Origin: an uncultured Rhodospirillales bacterium
Lineage (GTDB): Bacteria; Pseudomonadota; Alphaproteobacteria; Acetobacterales; Acetobacteraceae
Reading direction: 5' to 3'
NCBI GenBank assembly: GCA_903928045.1
Contig: CAIYPH010000093.1
Coordinates: 1 to 16,377 of the forward strand
DNA: 16,377 bases
The notes beneath the pieces are model-generated. The model searched no databases. It had not been told where the DNA came from and worked only from the letters and a program-made list of their open reading frames with translations. Each line of letters opens with the position of its first letter. Position 1 is the first letter of the stretch. This document shows positions 8,053-14,715 of the stretch, in pieces. A program made the position numbers and the translations under genes.

Positions 8053-8161
8053 GAGATGCCTCCGGCCGTGGTGTCAGTGCGGATTGTCATCCACACGATT
8101 CTCTCGCGGCTTGCAAGGCCCGCACCAATGCCCGCACGATGGCGGTATGATGGAGGTTGAA
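8053..8161. promoter_or_regulatory. Divergent gap between Hint gene and PPK2
   Basis: About 109 bp separating two outward-facing genes, so both promoters should lie here. It contains the 8-bp palindrome CTTGCAAG (8110-8117), a possible operator centre, the GGAGG ribosome site of the Hint gene (8059-8063, minus) and that of PPK2 (8152-8156, plus). I see no convincing -35/-10 pair on either strand. Confidence 0.35.
8152..8156 (+). promoter_or_regulatory. Shine-Dalgarno GGAGG fixing the PPK2 start
   Basis: GGAGG lies 5 nt before ATG 8162. It overlaps two earlier in-frame ATGs (8147, 8150), making 8162 the likely initiation codon. Confidence 0.7.
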
Positions 8162-9049
8162 ATGCGGCAGCGTACGGTGCAACGGCTCCTCGATCGCTAC
8201 CGGGTAACCGATGGCAAGCGGTTCCGGCTCAAGGACTACGATTGCGACGATACCGCGCCGAAGCTGATCGACCCCGCCGACGCCGACGCCCTGCTGGCGG
8301 CGGGGGTGACACGGCTGGCCGAGCTGCAGGCGTTGCTGGCCACCCAGCGCTCCTGGGGCGTGCTGGCGATTTTCCAGGCGATGGATGCGGCCGGCAAGGA
8401 CGGCACGATCGGCCATGTGATGTCGGGCGTGAACCCGCAGGGCGTCGACGTCACCGCCTTCAAGGCGCCCGGGCCGGAGGAACTGGACCACGACTATCTC
8501 TGGCGCGTCGCCCGCCGCCTGCCGCCGCGGGGCAAGCTGGGGATCTTCAACCGCAGCCACTACGAGGAGGTGCTGGTGGTGCGGGTGCATCCGGAGCTGC
8601 TGGAGCGCCAGCAACTGCCGGATCAGCATGCCGGCAAGCATATCTGGCGCAACCGGTTGACCGATATCGCCAATTTCGAGAGCTATCTCGCGCGACAGGG
8701 CCTGGTGATCCTCAAGTTCTTTCTCCACGTCTCGCCCGCGGAGCAGAAACGCCGGCTGCTCGACCGGCTGGATCATCCCGGCAAAAACTGGAAGTTCAAC
8801 GCCGGTGACATCACCGAACGGCGCCACTGGGACGAGTACATGGCCGCCTACGAGGACGCGATCCAGGCCACCGCCAGCAAGGCGGCGCCGTGGTACGTCA
8901 TTCCCGCGGACCATAAATGGTTCGCCCGCCTCGTCGTCGTCACCGCGATGATCGCGGCGCTGGAGGCGCTTGACCTGCATGCGCCCCGCCTGTCCGAAAC
9001 CGATCGCGCGGGGCTGGCCGCCGCGCGCGAGGAACTGCTGAGGGAATAG
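8162..9049 (+). CDS. ppk2: Polyphosphate kinase 2 family (PPK2) nucleotide phosphotransferase
   Basis: A 295-residue cytoplasmic P-loop kinase that moves phosphate between polyphosphate and nucleotides. The Walker A loop is AMDAAGKDGT (Gly78-Lys79-Asp80-Gly81). The lid-side motif is FNRSHYEEVLVVRVHPELL (Asn130 onward), and NWKFNAGDITERRHWDEY follows; both are hallmarks of PPK2. The NRSHYEEVLVVRV wording is closest to the class III type (AMP/ADP phosphorylation), but class cannot be fixed by eye. Single PPK2 domain, normal length. I start at ATG 8162, which has GGAGG (8152-8156) 5 nt upstream; ATG 8147 and 8150 are in frame but overlap that site. It is followed after 2 nt by the cyclodeaminase-family gene, so the two are probably cotranscribed. 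Confidence 0.93.
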   Translation: MRQRTVQRLLDRYRVTDGKRFRLKDYDCDDTAPKLIDPADADALLAAGVTRLAELQALLATQRSWGVLAIFQAMDAAGKDGTIGHVMSGVNPQGVDVTAFKAPGPEELDHDYLWRVARRLPPRGKLGIFNRSHYEEVLVVRVHPELLERQQLPDQHAGKHIWRNRLTDIANFESYLARQGLVILKFFLHVSPAEQKRRLLDRLDHPGKNWKFNAGDITERRHWDEYMAAYEDAIQATASKAAPWYVIPADHKWFARLVVVTAMIAALEALDLHAPRLSETDRAGLAAAREELLRE

Positions 9050-9051
9050 AG

Positions 9052-10011
9052 ATGCGTATCCTCAATAAGCACGATATCCGCGCGCTCACCGGCGTCGCCG
9101 GGCTGATCACGGGGATCGAGGCGGCGATGTGCCGGGTGTCGGAGGGCAAGACCGACATGCCCTTGCGCAGCATGATCAAGGTCGGCGGGCCCAATTTATT
9201 CGGCATCATGACCGGGGCGATGCACGAGCCCGCGGTGCATGGCGCCAAGCTGCTGTCGCTCTATCCCGGCAATCCCCGCCACGGCCGCTCCTCGCATTGC
9301 GGCGTGGTGGTGATCTTCGCCAATGACACCGGCCTGCCGATCGCCTGCATCGATGCCGCCGAACTGACGGGCATCCGCACCGCCGCCTCGACGGCGGTGG
9401 CGACCAAGGCGCTGGCGCGGGCGGATGCCAAGGTGGTGGCGATCCTCGGCTGCGGCGAGCAGGCCCATACCCATATCGCGGCCATGCGCGCCGTGCGCCC
9501 GATCGAGCGCTTCGTGGTGTGGGGCCGCGATGCCGGGCGGGCGGCGGCGTTCGCCGCCGAGAACGGCACCGAGGTGGCGGGCAGCGTGGCCGAGGCCGTC
9601 CGCGGCGCCGATATCGTCTGTACCACCACCCCCGCCGCCGAGCCCTTCCTGCTGAAATCCATGCTGGAGCCCGGCATGCACATCAACGCGGTCGGCGCCT
9701 CCATCCCCGTCATGCAGGAAATCGCCACCGATATCGTCCCAGCGGTGACCTGGGTGACGGATTATCGCCCGTCGCTGGAGGCCCAGGCCGCCGAGGTGAT
9801 CGCGGCCCGGCGGGAGGGGCTGGTGGCGGAGAGCGAGCGGTTCACCGAGATCGGCGAGGTGCTGAACGGCACCAAGCCGGGGCGCACCGCGCGGGATGAC
9901 ATCACGCTGTATCGTTCGCTCGGCGTCGCCGCGCAGGATCTCGCCAGCGCGCTGGCGATCCTCGCGCTGGCCGAGGCGGCCAACCAGGGCGTCAGCGTCG
10001 ACTGGTCCTGA
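9052..10011 (+). CDS. Ornithine cyclodeaminase / mu-crystallin family protein
   Basis: A 319-residue NAD(P)-dependent enzyme of the family that includes ornithine cyclodeaminase, mu-crystallin (ketimine reductase) and alanine or pyrroline-2-carboxylate dehydrogenases. The substrate-site Lys66 is in VHGAKLLSLYPGNP, Arg109 in TGIRTAASTAVATK, the dinucleotide loop is AILGCGEQAHTHIAA (Gly133-Cys-Gly135), and Asp237 in VTDYRPSLEAQ sits where the family catalytic Asp is expected. Substrate preference cannot be read from this. The ATG is 2 nt after the PPK2 stop, with AGGGA about 8 nt upstream, so translation is probably coupled. Its last 20 nt overlap tail-to-tail with the minus-strand MFS gene. 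Size is normal for the family. Confidence 0.9.
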   Translation: MRILNKHDIRALTGVAGLITGIEAAMCRVSEGKTDMPLRSMIKVGGPNLFGIMTGAMHEPAVHGAKLLSLYPGNPRHGRSSHCGVVVIFANDTGLPIACIDAAELTGIRTAASTAVATKALARADAKVVAILGCGEQAHTHIAAMRAVRPIERFVVWGRDAGRAAAFAAENGTEVAGSVAEAVRGADIVCTTTPAAEPFLLKSMLEPGMHINAVGASIPVMQEIATDIVPAVTWVTDYRPSLEAQAAEVIAARREGLVAESERFTEIGEVLNGTKPGRTARDDITLYRSLGVAAQDLASALAILALAEAANQGVSVDWS

Positions 10012-11377
10012 CCAGCAGGTCGATCGCCAATAGGGAAAACGCGACGGCGGCGGCGAGGCGGAAGGTCCAGGCGATACCGGCGATGAAGGCGTCCTCGGCC
10101 GGCAGGCTCGCTCCGGCCCAGCGAGTGAAGCCGGCCGCGGCCAGCATCAGCAGTGTGGCGCCCAGCATCAAGCCGAGCGTGCGGGTCAGCATGGCCAGGC
10201 TTCCGGCCACCCCGCGATCCCCAGCAGGGAGGGCGGAGGTCACGACGTCGAAATTGGCGACCTGAAACAGGCCTTGACCGATCCCCTGGACGAACATCGC
10301 GCCGGCGACCAAGGCGAGGTCGAGCGGGGCGGCGACCAGGCCGAGGGCGCCGAGGCCGAGCGTGGTCACCGCGAGACCGAGCCGGCCGAGGCGGCGTGTG
10401 CCGATCGTGGCGGCGAGGCGGCCAGCGAGCGGGGCGGCGAGCATCATGCCGAGCGGCGAGGCGGAGAGCATGGCCCCGCTTTGCATCGGTGTGAGGGCGG
10501 TCGCGCGGGCGAGCAGGAACGGGCCGAGCAGCAAAATGGCGAAGGTGACGAGGTTCAGCACCGTCGCGGTGGCAAGCGCCATCGAGAGGGCGGGGTTGGC
10601 GAAGTGGCGCAGCGCGATCAGCGGGTCGGCGCGGCGGCGTTGTATCCGGATGAAGCCCCAGCCGGTCAGTGCGGCCAAGGCGAGGAAGGGCAGCAGCAGC
10701 GGCCCCGTGGCCTGGATCTCGTCGAGCCCAAACAGCAGGAACCCCGTTGCCGCGACCATCAGCACCCCGCCCAGCACGTCGAACCGCGCATGGCCGGCGG
10801 GGTGGCCCGCCGGTAGTTTCCAGGCGAGCGCGTAACCGGCGAGGGCCAGCGGCACCCGGAAGGCGTAGACGGCGGACCAGCCCCAGCGGGCGATCAGCAT
10901 ACCCGCGAGCGGCGGGCCGATCGCGGCGCCGATGGCGAACATCATGGTGTAGAGACCGAGCACGCGGGTGCGGGCTTCCGGCGGATAGGCTGAGGTGGCC
11001 AGCGCCGCGCCGACGCTGAGCACCAGGGCGGCGCCCACCCCCTGCAAGGCGCGGGCGGCGAGGAGCCAGGGGTAGGATTGGGCGGTGGCGCAGAGCACGA
11101 AGGCGAGCGCGCTCCAGCCGCAGCCGATCAGGAAGATGCGGCGGTAGCCGAACAAATCACCGAGCCGGCCGCACACCAGCATCAGGCTGGCATGCACGCC
11201 GACGTAGCAGATCACCACCCATTTGATGGCTGACATCGCGATGCCGAAGCGCGCGACGATATGGGGGAAGGCGACATTCACCGTTGTGTCGAGCGGCACC
11301 AGCAAGGTGCCGAGCCCGATCTCCGCCAGCTGCGCCCAGCCCGGCTGGCTTCTATCCGCGATAGGAGCGCTTCCCAT
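9992..11377 (-). CDS. DHA2-type MFS transporter
   Basis: A 461-residue polytopic membrane protein of the drug:H+ antiporter-2 (EmrB/QacA-like, usually 14-TM) kind. Helix 1 has VPLDTTVNVAFPHI, the typical N-terminal motif of this group. Motif A is GRLGDLFGYRR, and antiporter motif C-like residues occur in YTMMFAIGAAIGPPLAGMLI. It probably exports (or imports) a small molecule; given its operon with an amidase and a dioxygenase, a compound handled by those enzymes is a reasonable guess. I start at ATG 11377: the longer reading from 11551 is just the preceding dioxygenase gene read in another frame. The gene begins inside the dioxygenase (26-nt overlap, no good ribosome site), pointing to coupled translation. 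It overlaps the convergent cyclodeaminase gene by 20 nt. Confidence 0.88.
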   Translation of the reverse strand: MGSAPIADRSQPGWAQLAEIGLGTLLVPLDTTVNVAFPHIVARFGIAMSAIKWVVICYVGVHASLMLVCGRLGDLFGYRRIFLIGCGWSALAFVLCATAQSYPWLLAARALQGVGAALVLSVGAALATSAYPPEARTRVLGLYTMMFAIGAAIGPPLAGMLIARWGWSAVYAFRVPLALAGYALAWKLPAGHPAGHARFDVLGGVLMVAATGFLLFGLDEIQATGPLLLPFLALAALTGWGFIRIQRRRADPLIALRHFANPALSMALATATVLNLVTFAILLLGPFLLARATALTPMQSGAMLSASPLGMMLAAPLAGRLAATIGTRRLGRLGLAVTTLGLGALGLVAAPLDLALVAGAMFVQGIGQGLFQVANFDVVTSALPAGDRGVAGSLAMLTRTLGLMLGATLLMLAAAGFTRWAGASLPAEDAFIAGIAWTFRLAAAVAFSLLAIDLLVRTSRR

Positions 11378-12338
11378 GCTCGCGCAACCACAGTCGGACG
11401 AGGTGGCGCTTACGCTCGGGCTCCGGAAAATCCTGGAACTCCGTGCGTGCATGGCCGGTGGCGCGGTTGTTGACGAATTGGATCTGCCCGGCCTGCATCT
11501 GCAACTCCACCCGCAGATCCGGCCGGTTGAACACGGATTGCACGGCCGCAAGCGCCTCGCTGGTCTCCTGGTCCGGCGTTCCGCCCTTCAGCGCATAGCC
11601 CGCGTAAATTTCCGAAAGCGCGAGGCGGGTGTTCAGCACGTCGGTGTATTCGAACACCGGGGCCGAGAAGGCGTTGGGTTCGTCCGGCAGATGCTCGGCG
11701 TGGCGGTCGTACCATACGGGCTGGTAGAGCCGGCGCAGCAAGGCGGGGTGGTCGGCGAGCAGGGCGTTGTGGACGGAATAGACGCTGACGACGCGGCTGA
11801 TCCCCCCCTCCATCGCGTGATGCAGGCACAGCAGCGCCACCACGTCAGGCGGGGTGTCATTGTAGGAATTGTCGTTGTGGTAGGTGAGATCGACGTTGGT
11901 GACGGTGGGGCGGATGCCTGAGCCCGGCTTGAGCTTGGCCCCGGTATCCCGCACGTCGAAGAACATCTGGCCGTTGAGTTTCTGGGCGACCGGGCGAGCG
12001 ACCATGTTGGCGAGCAGCCAGTAGAGCTGCGTCGCCTCCGCCTTGGTCATCTCCTCCACCGGCAGACGGTCCAGCACGGCGAACATGATGCCGTTGCGCA
12101 GCTGATCGCGCAGGCGCTCCATCACCGCGCGGCAGGCATCGAGCGCGAGATCCCGGGGATCGAGCAGCAGCGTGTCGAGCGGGGCGTGGCGGAGTTGCTT
12201 GAGCACGTCGCGTAGCTCGGCGAGCGCCTCGGCCGGGAGTGTGATGGTCCAATCCGCCGGCGAGAGGTCCTTACCGACCCAGGCGCGGGCGTCGGTGATG
12301 GGGCGGTCGAGCATGCGCAACGTGGCCTGATGGTTCAT
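11352..12338 (-). CDS. TauD/TfdA-family Fe(II)/2-oxoglutarate dioxygenase
   Basis: A 328-residue cytoplasmic oxygenase of the clavaminate synthase/TauD fold, which uses Fe(II), O2 and 2-oxoglutarate to hydroxylate or cleave small molecules. The iron facial triad is visible: His154-x-Asp156 (TYHNDNS) and the distal His296 in NNRATGHARTEF. Arg315 in RHLVRLWLRE would bind the 2-oxoglutarate carboxylate. Substrate is unknown; this is not close enough by eye to call taurine dioxygenase. The ATG has AGGAG 6 nt upstream, within the last codons of the amidase, and follows its stop by one base. I chose 12338 because longer forms only extend into the amidase. It sits second in the amidase-dioxygenase-MFS operon. 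Confidence 0.88.
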   Translation of the reverse strand: MNHQATLRMLDRPITDARAWVGKDLSPADWTITLPAEALAELRDVLKQLRHAPLDTLLLDPRDLALDACRAVMERLRDQLRNGIMFAVLDRLPVEEMTKAEATQLYWLLANMVARPVAQKLNGQMFFDVRDTGAKLKPGSGIRPTVTNVDLTYHNDNSYNDTPPDVVALLCLHHAMEGGISRVVSVYSVHNALLADHPALLRRLYQPVWYDRHAEHLPDEPNAFSAPVFEYTDVLNTRLALSEIYAGYALKGGTPDQETSEALAAVQSVFNRPDLRVELQMQAGQIQFVNNRATGHARTEFQDFPEPERKRHLVRLWLREHGKRSYRG

Positions 12339-12339
12339 C

Positions 12340-13794
12340 TCATGCTCCTGCGAAGGCGGGCGGCGGGGTGAAGGCGCGCCAGGATTTTTCGAGAAGTTTG
12401 GCGAAGCCGATGGTGGCGCGGTCACCATATTGCGGGCCGACGATCTGCACGCCGAAGGGCAGGCCGGATTTCGAGATGCCGAGCGGGGCCACCGTGCCGG
12501 GCAGGCGGAAAAAGCAGGAGATTCCGGCCCAGAACATCTGGTCGGTGGTCGGCTGCTGCTTTCCGTTGACGGGGATCATCCGCTCCCAGCGCTCACCGCT
12601 CTGCATATGCGGCATCGCGGTGCCGGCGCCGACCGGGCAGAGGAATACGTCATGCCCGCGGAAGAACTCGAACCAGGCCCGGCGCATCCGCTCCCGCTCC
12701 TCGTTGAAGCGGTAGAACTCGGCATGGCGCATCGGCACCCCGCGCGCGAGCAGCGAGGGGTAGCTGAGGTCGCCCTGCTCGTATTTCTTTGCCTCGGCGG
12801 CGAAGGCTTCCATCTCGGCCTCGCTGTAGCGGCCGGCGGTGATGGCGCGGAGCATCAGCACGTAAAGCTCATGGCCGCGGGCGATGTCGTAGTCCGGCCG
12901 GGCGGTCATGCTGACCTTGGCGCCCTGGGCACGCAAATGTTTCGCCAGCGCCTCCAACTCGCCCTGTACCTCGTGATCGACGTCGGCCAGCGCGTGGTTG
13001 GTCATGATGGCGACGCGCATGCCCTTGAAGCTGGTCAGGCGCGGTTTTGGCAGCTTGAGCTGCATCCCGGCCTCGATCGGTTCCGGCCCGGCGATGGCAT
13101 CGAGGGCGAGGCCGAGATCGCCGGCGGAGCGGGCGAGCGGGCCGATCACCGCGATATCGGTTTCGGCGACATTGCCGAAAATGGTGTGGCCGGTGGAGGG
13201 GCAGATGCCCCAGGTCGGCTTATGGCCGAACACGCCGCAATAATGCGCGGGGTTGCGGATGGAGGCGCCGATATCGGAGCCGAGCTCAAGCCCGGTGAAC
13301 CCGGCCGCCAGCGCCGCCGCCGCGCCGCCGGAGGAGCCGCCGGGGCCGCGACTGGTGTCCCACGGGTTGTTGGTGGTGCCGTAGATCGCGTTGAAGCTCT
13401 GCCAGTCGCCCAGGAACAGCGGCACGTTGGTCTTGCCGAACACCACCGCGCCGGCGGCCTCCAGGCGCTGCACGGCCAGCGCGTCGGTCTCCGCCTTGTG
13501 GTTGGCCAGGGCCGGGATACCCCAGGTCGTCGGGTGGCCCTTGAGGTCGAAGCTTTCCTTCACCGTCATCGGCACGCCGAACAGGCTGCCCTCGGCGCGG
13601 CCCTGCTTGCGCTTGCGGTCGAGCGCCTTGGCGCGGGTGCGGGCGCGCTCGAAATCGCGCACCACGACGGCGTTGATCGTGCCGTCCAGCGTCTCGACAC
13701 GGGTGATGTAGTGGTCGAGCAGTTCGAGGCAGGAGGCATCGCCGCGCCGCACCATGGCGGCGAGCTTTCCGGCGGATTGAAAGGTGGGGTCCAT
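12340..13794 (-). CDS. Amidase (amidase-signature family)
   Basis: A 484-residue amide hydrolase with the full Ser-cisSer-Lys set of the amidase-signature family: Lys79 (TVKESFD), Ser154 (GPGGSSGGAAAALAAG) and nucleophile Ser178 (GSDIGASIRNPAHYCG). The 24-residue gap between the two serines equals that of well-studied members. Normal length, no signal peptide, so cytoplasmic. Family members act on many aliphatic, aryl or peptide-like amides; it is unlikely to be GatA because no gatB or gatC is near. ATG 13794 has GGAGA about 8 nt upstream. It opens a tight operon with the dioxygenase (TGAGATG junction) and the DHA2 transporter, suggesting shared handling of an amide-bearing compound. Confidence 0.93.
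   Translation of the reverse strand: MDPTFQSAGKLAAMVRRGDASCLELLDHYITRVETLDGTINAVVVRDFERARTRAKALDRKRKQGRAEGSLFGVPMTVKESFDLKGHPTTWGIPALANHKAETDALAVQRLEAAGAVVFGKTNVPLFLGDWQSFNAIYGTTNNPWDTSRGPGGSSGGAAAALAAGFTGLELGSDIGASIRNPAHYCGVFGHKPTWGICPSTGHTIFGNVAETDIAVIGPLARSAGDLGLALDAIAGPEPIEAGMQLKLPKPRLTSFKGMRVAIMTNHALADVDHEVQGELEALAKHLRAQGAKVSMTARPDYDIARGHELYVLMLRAITAGRYSEAEMEAFAAEAKKYEQGDLSYPSLLARGVPMRHAEFYRFNEERERMRRAWFEFFRGHDVFLCPVGAGTAMPHMQSGERWERMIPVNGKQQPTTDQMFWAGISCFFRLPGTVAPLGISKSGLPFGVQIVGPQYGDRATIGFAKLLEKSWRAFTPPPAFAGA
12345..12349 (-). promoter_or_regulatory. Shine-Dalgarno AGGAG for the dioxygenase inside the amidase end
   Basis: AGGAG lies 6 nt before ATG 12338 and is part of the last amidase codons (GCA GGA GCA TGA). 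This arrangement supports translational coupling. Confidence 0.65.
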
Positions 13795-13821
13795 GGCATT
13801 TTCTCCCGGGCGTGGTGGGGG

Positions 13822-13850
13822 ATGGTTTGCTGTTCGGGGCGGGGCGTCAA
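13822..13850 (-). promoter_or_regulatory. Candidate promoter of the amidase operon
   Basis: On the minus strand, CTTGACG gives a good -35 (TTGACG, 13845-13850), then 17 bp, then AACCAT (13822-13827) as a weak -10. It falls between half-repeat B and the amidase start, about 27 bp upstream of the ATG. The -10 match is poor, so this is tentative. Confidence 0.3.
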
Positions 13851-13855
13851 GCCAT

Positions 13856-13911
13856 GGAAGGAAGCGGTTCTTTTTTGAAAAAAAGAACCAAAAAACTTTT
13901 GGTCGTTTGGG
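13856..13911. repeat. Half inverted-repeat element, copy B (left arm only)
   Basis: The left arm of the repeat family: GGAAGGAAGC end (13856-13865), an 11-bp perfect hairpin (13866-13876 with 13879-13889), AAAAAACTTTT, then GGTCGTTTGGG, like the arm core at 14538. No matching right arm follows. It lies 43 bp past the stop of the basic hypothetical gene and upstream of the amidase promoter, and could stop transcription from the former. Confidence 0.75.
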
Positions 13912-13953
13912 CTATGGCGGAGTGGGGAGTTCCGCGAATTCTTCATTTAATTG

Positions 13954-14445
13954 CTAAATAGAAACAAATAGGGCGCAAATCTGCGACTGAGCCAGGCGGT
14001 TATTGGGACTTCGTCGTTTGTGCATGGCGATGCGGTTGGGGGGGATGCGCGGTCGCGGCAGCATGTGCGCGCGCGGTGCAAACGGGGAGGGCGGGCGGCG
14101 CCTGGGCGTCATGGCGGTGGCGGCGCGAACGGTGCGCGGCTGGCGGGTGGATTGGCGCGGACGCACCTCGCCTGAGCGCGCGCGGGAGCGGTGGCGCGGG
14201 GGGAGGGCGGGTTGCTGGATGAGCGCGGGGCTGGGGGGTAAGGCGGCGAGGCGGTGCATGAGGGCGGCGAAATCCTGGCCCATGCGGTGCATTTGTTCCC
14301 AAAAGGCACGGCCGCCGGGGAGAAAGCGCCAGAACCAGGACGGGCCGGCAATGGCGGCGAGCAGCGCGCACACGGCCTCGGCCAGACGGACCGCGGGATG
14401 CGGCTCGCCTTGGGTGGGCTCAGGGGATGTGGGCGCGGTTTTCAT
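13954..14445 (-). CDS. Arg/Pro-rich small hypothetical protein
   Basis: A 163-residue protein in two parts. Residues about 18-70 look folded: PHPAVRLAEAVCALLAAIAGPSWFWRFLPGGRAFWEQMHRMGQDFAALMHRLAA, with a short hydrophobic helix and many aromatics. The rest is disordered, rich in Arg, Pro and Ala, and ends in a less basic tail, QSQICALFVSI. I believe similar hypotheticals occur in related bacteria but cannot verify it. I choose ATG 14445; an upstream TTG at 14481 is part of the promoter -35. There is no Shine-Dalgarno, and the promoter is almost in contact with the ATG, implying a leaderless or near-leaderless message. A high Arg content could reflect nucleic-acid or membrane binding, but no function is known. 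Confidence 0.6.
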   Translation of the reverse strand: MKTAPTSPEPTQGEPHPAVRLAEAVCALLAAIAGPSWFWRFLPGGRAFWEQMHRMGQDFAALMHRLAALPPSPALIQQPALPPRHRSRARSGEVRPRQSTRQPRTVRAATAMTPRRRPPSPFAPRAHMLPRPRIPPNRIAMHKRRSPNNRLAQSQICALFVSI

Positions 14446-14452
14446 GACGGTG

Positions 14453-14481
14453 AATTTAGTATAACAAACTTCTTCTGTCAA
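14453..14481 (-). promoter_or_regulatory. Promoter with start site close to the ATG (short or no leader)
   Basis: On the minus strand a perfect TTGACA (14476-14481) is followed at 17 bp by TAAATT (14453-14458). An alternative extended -10, TGTTATACT (its TATACT at 14458-14463), overlaps it. Either choice places the transcription start within about 0-8 nt of ATG 14445. The AT-rich sequence stands out from the GC-rich surroundings. Confidence 0.6.
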
Positions 14482-14492
14482 GGAGAATTTTC

Positions 14493-14512
14493 AAGAAATC
14501 GTAAAATTTCTT
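14493..14512. promoter_or_regulatory. 7-bp inverted repeat upstream of the promoter (possible operator)
   Basis: AAGAAAT (14493-14499) and ATTTCTT (14506-14512) form a perfect inverted repeat with a 6-bp spacer, 12 bp upstream of the TTGACA box. It could be a regulator site or simply chance in AT-rich DNA. Confidence 0.25.
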
Positions 14513-14537
14513 AGGGTGCGAGAAGGGACGGGAGAGG

Positions 14538-14714
14538 GGAAGGAAGCGCTCCTTTTTTTGAAAAAAAGGAGCAAAACTTTTATCCGTTTGGGGTGTGCGG
14601 CTCCCGAAAATCGGAGCGCGAGCGCTCGCACTGACGGAGGATGCAGAGGCACCGCGGCCAAACGGAACAGAAAGTTTTTTTGGTTCTTTTTGTTCACAAA
14701 AAGAACACCCTTCC
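14538..14714. repeat. Full inverted-repeat element, copy C
   Basis: Left arm: GGAAGGAAGC end, a 12-bp hairpin (14548-14559 with 14561-14572), AAAACTTTTATCCGTTTGG. Right arm: CCAAACGGAACAGAAAG, TTTTTTTGG, an 11-bp hairpin (14683-14693 with 14696-14706), then CCTTCC. TCCGTTTGG pairs with CCAAACGGA across the element, confirming that the arms are inverted copies. The central part has a further small palindrome (GCGAGCGCTCGC). It abuts the stop codon of the serine hydrolase gene and probably terminates it. No ORF inside. Confidence 0.85.
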
Positions 14715-14715
14715 T

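Noticed and set aside
4561..8160. Two long plus-strand ORFs (4561-6411 and 6472-8160) opposite the Hint gene
   Set aside because: They are low-complexity Gly/Ala/Asp/Arg-rich readings antisense to a protein with clear domains; a GC-rich strand lacks stops in that frame. No motifs or ribosome sites support them.
11378..11551. 58-residue extension of the DHA2 transporter
   Set aside because: It is the dioxygenase gene read in another frame, ahead of a proper ATG at 11377.
12430..13878. 482-codon plus-strand ORF opposite the amidase
   Set aside because: It is antisense to a complete amidase with all catalytic residues and shows no domain of its own.
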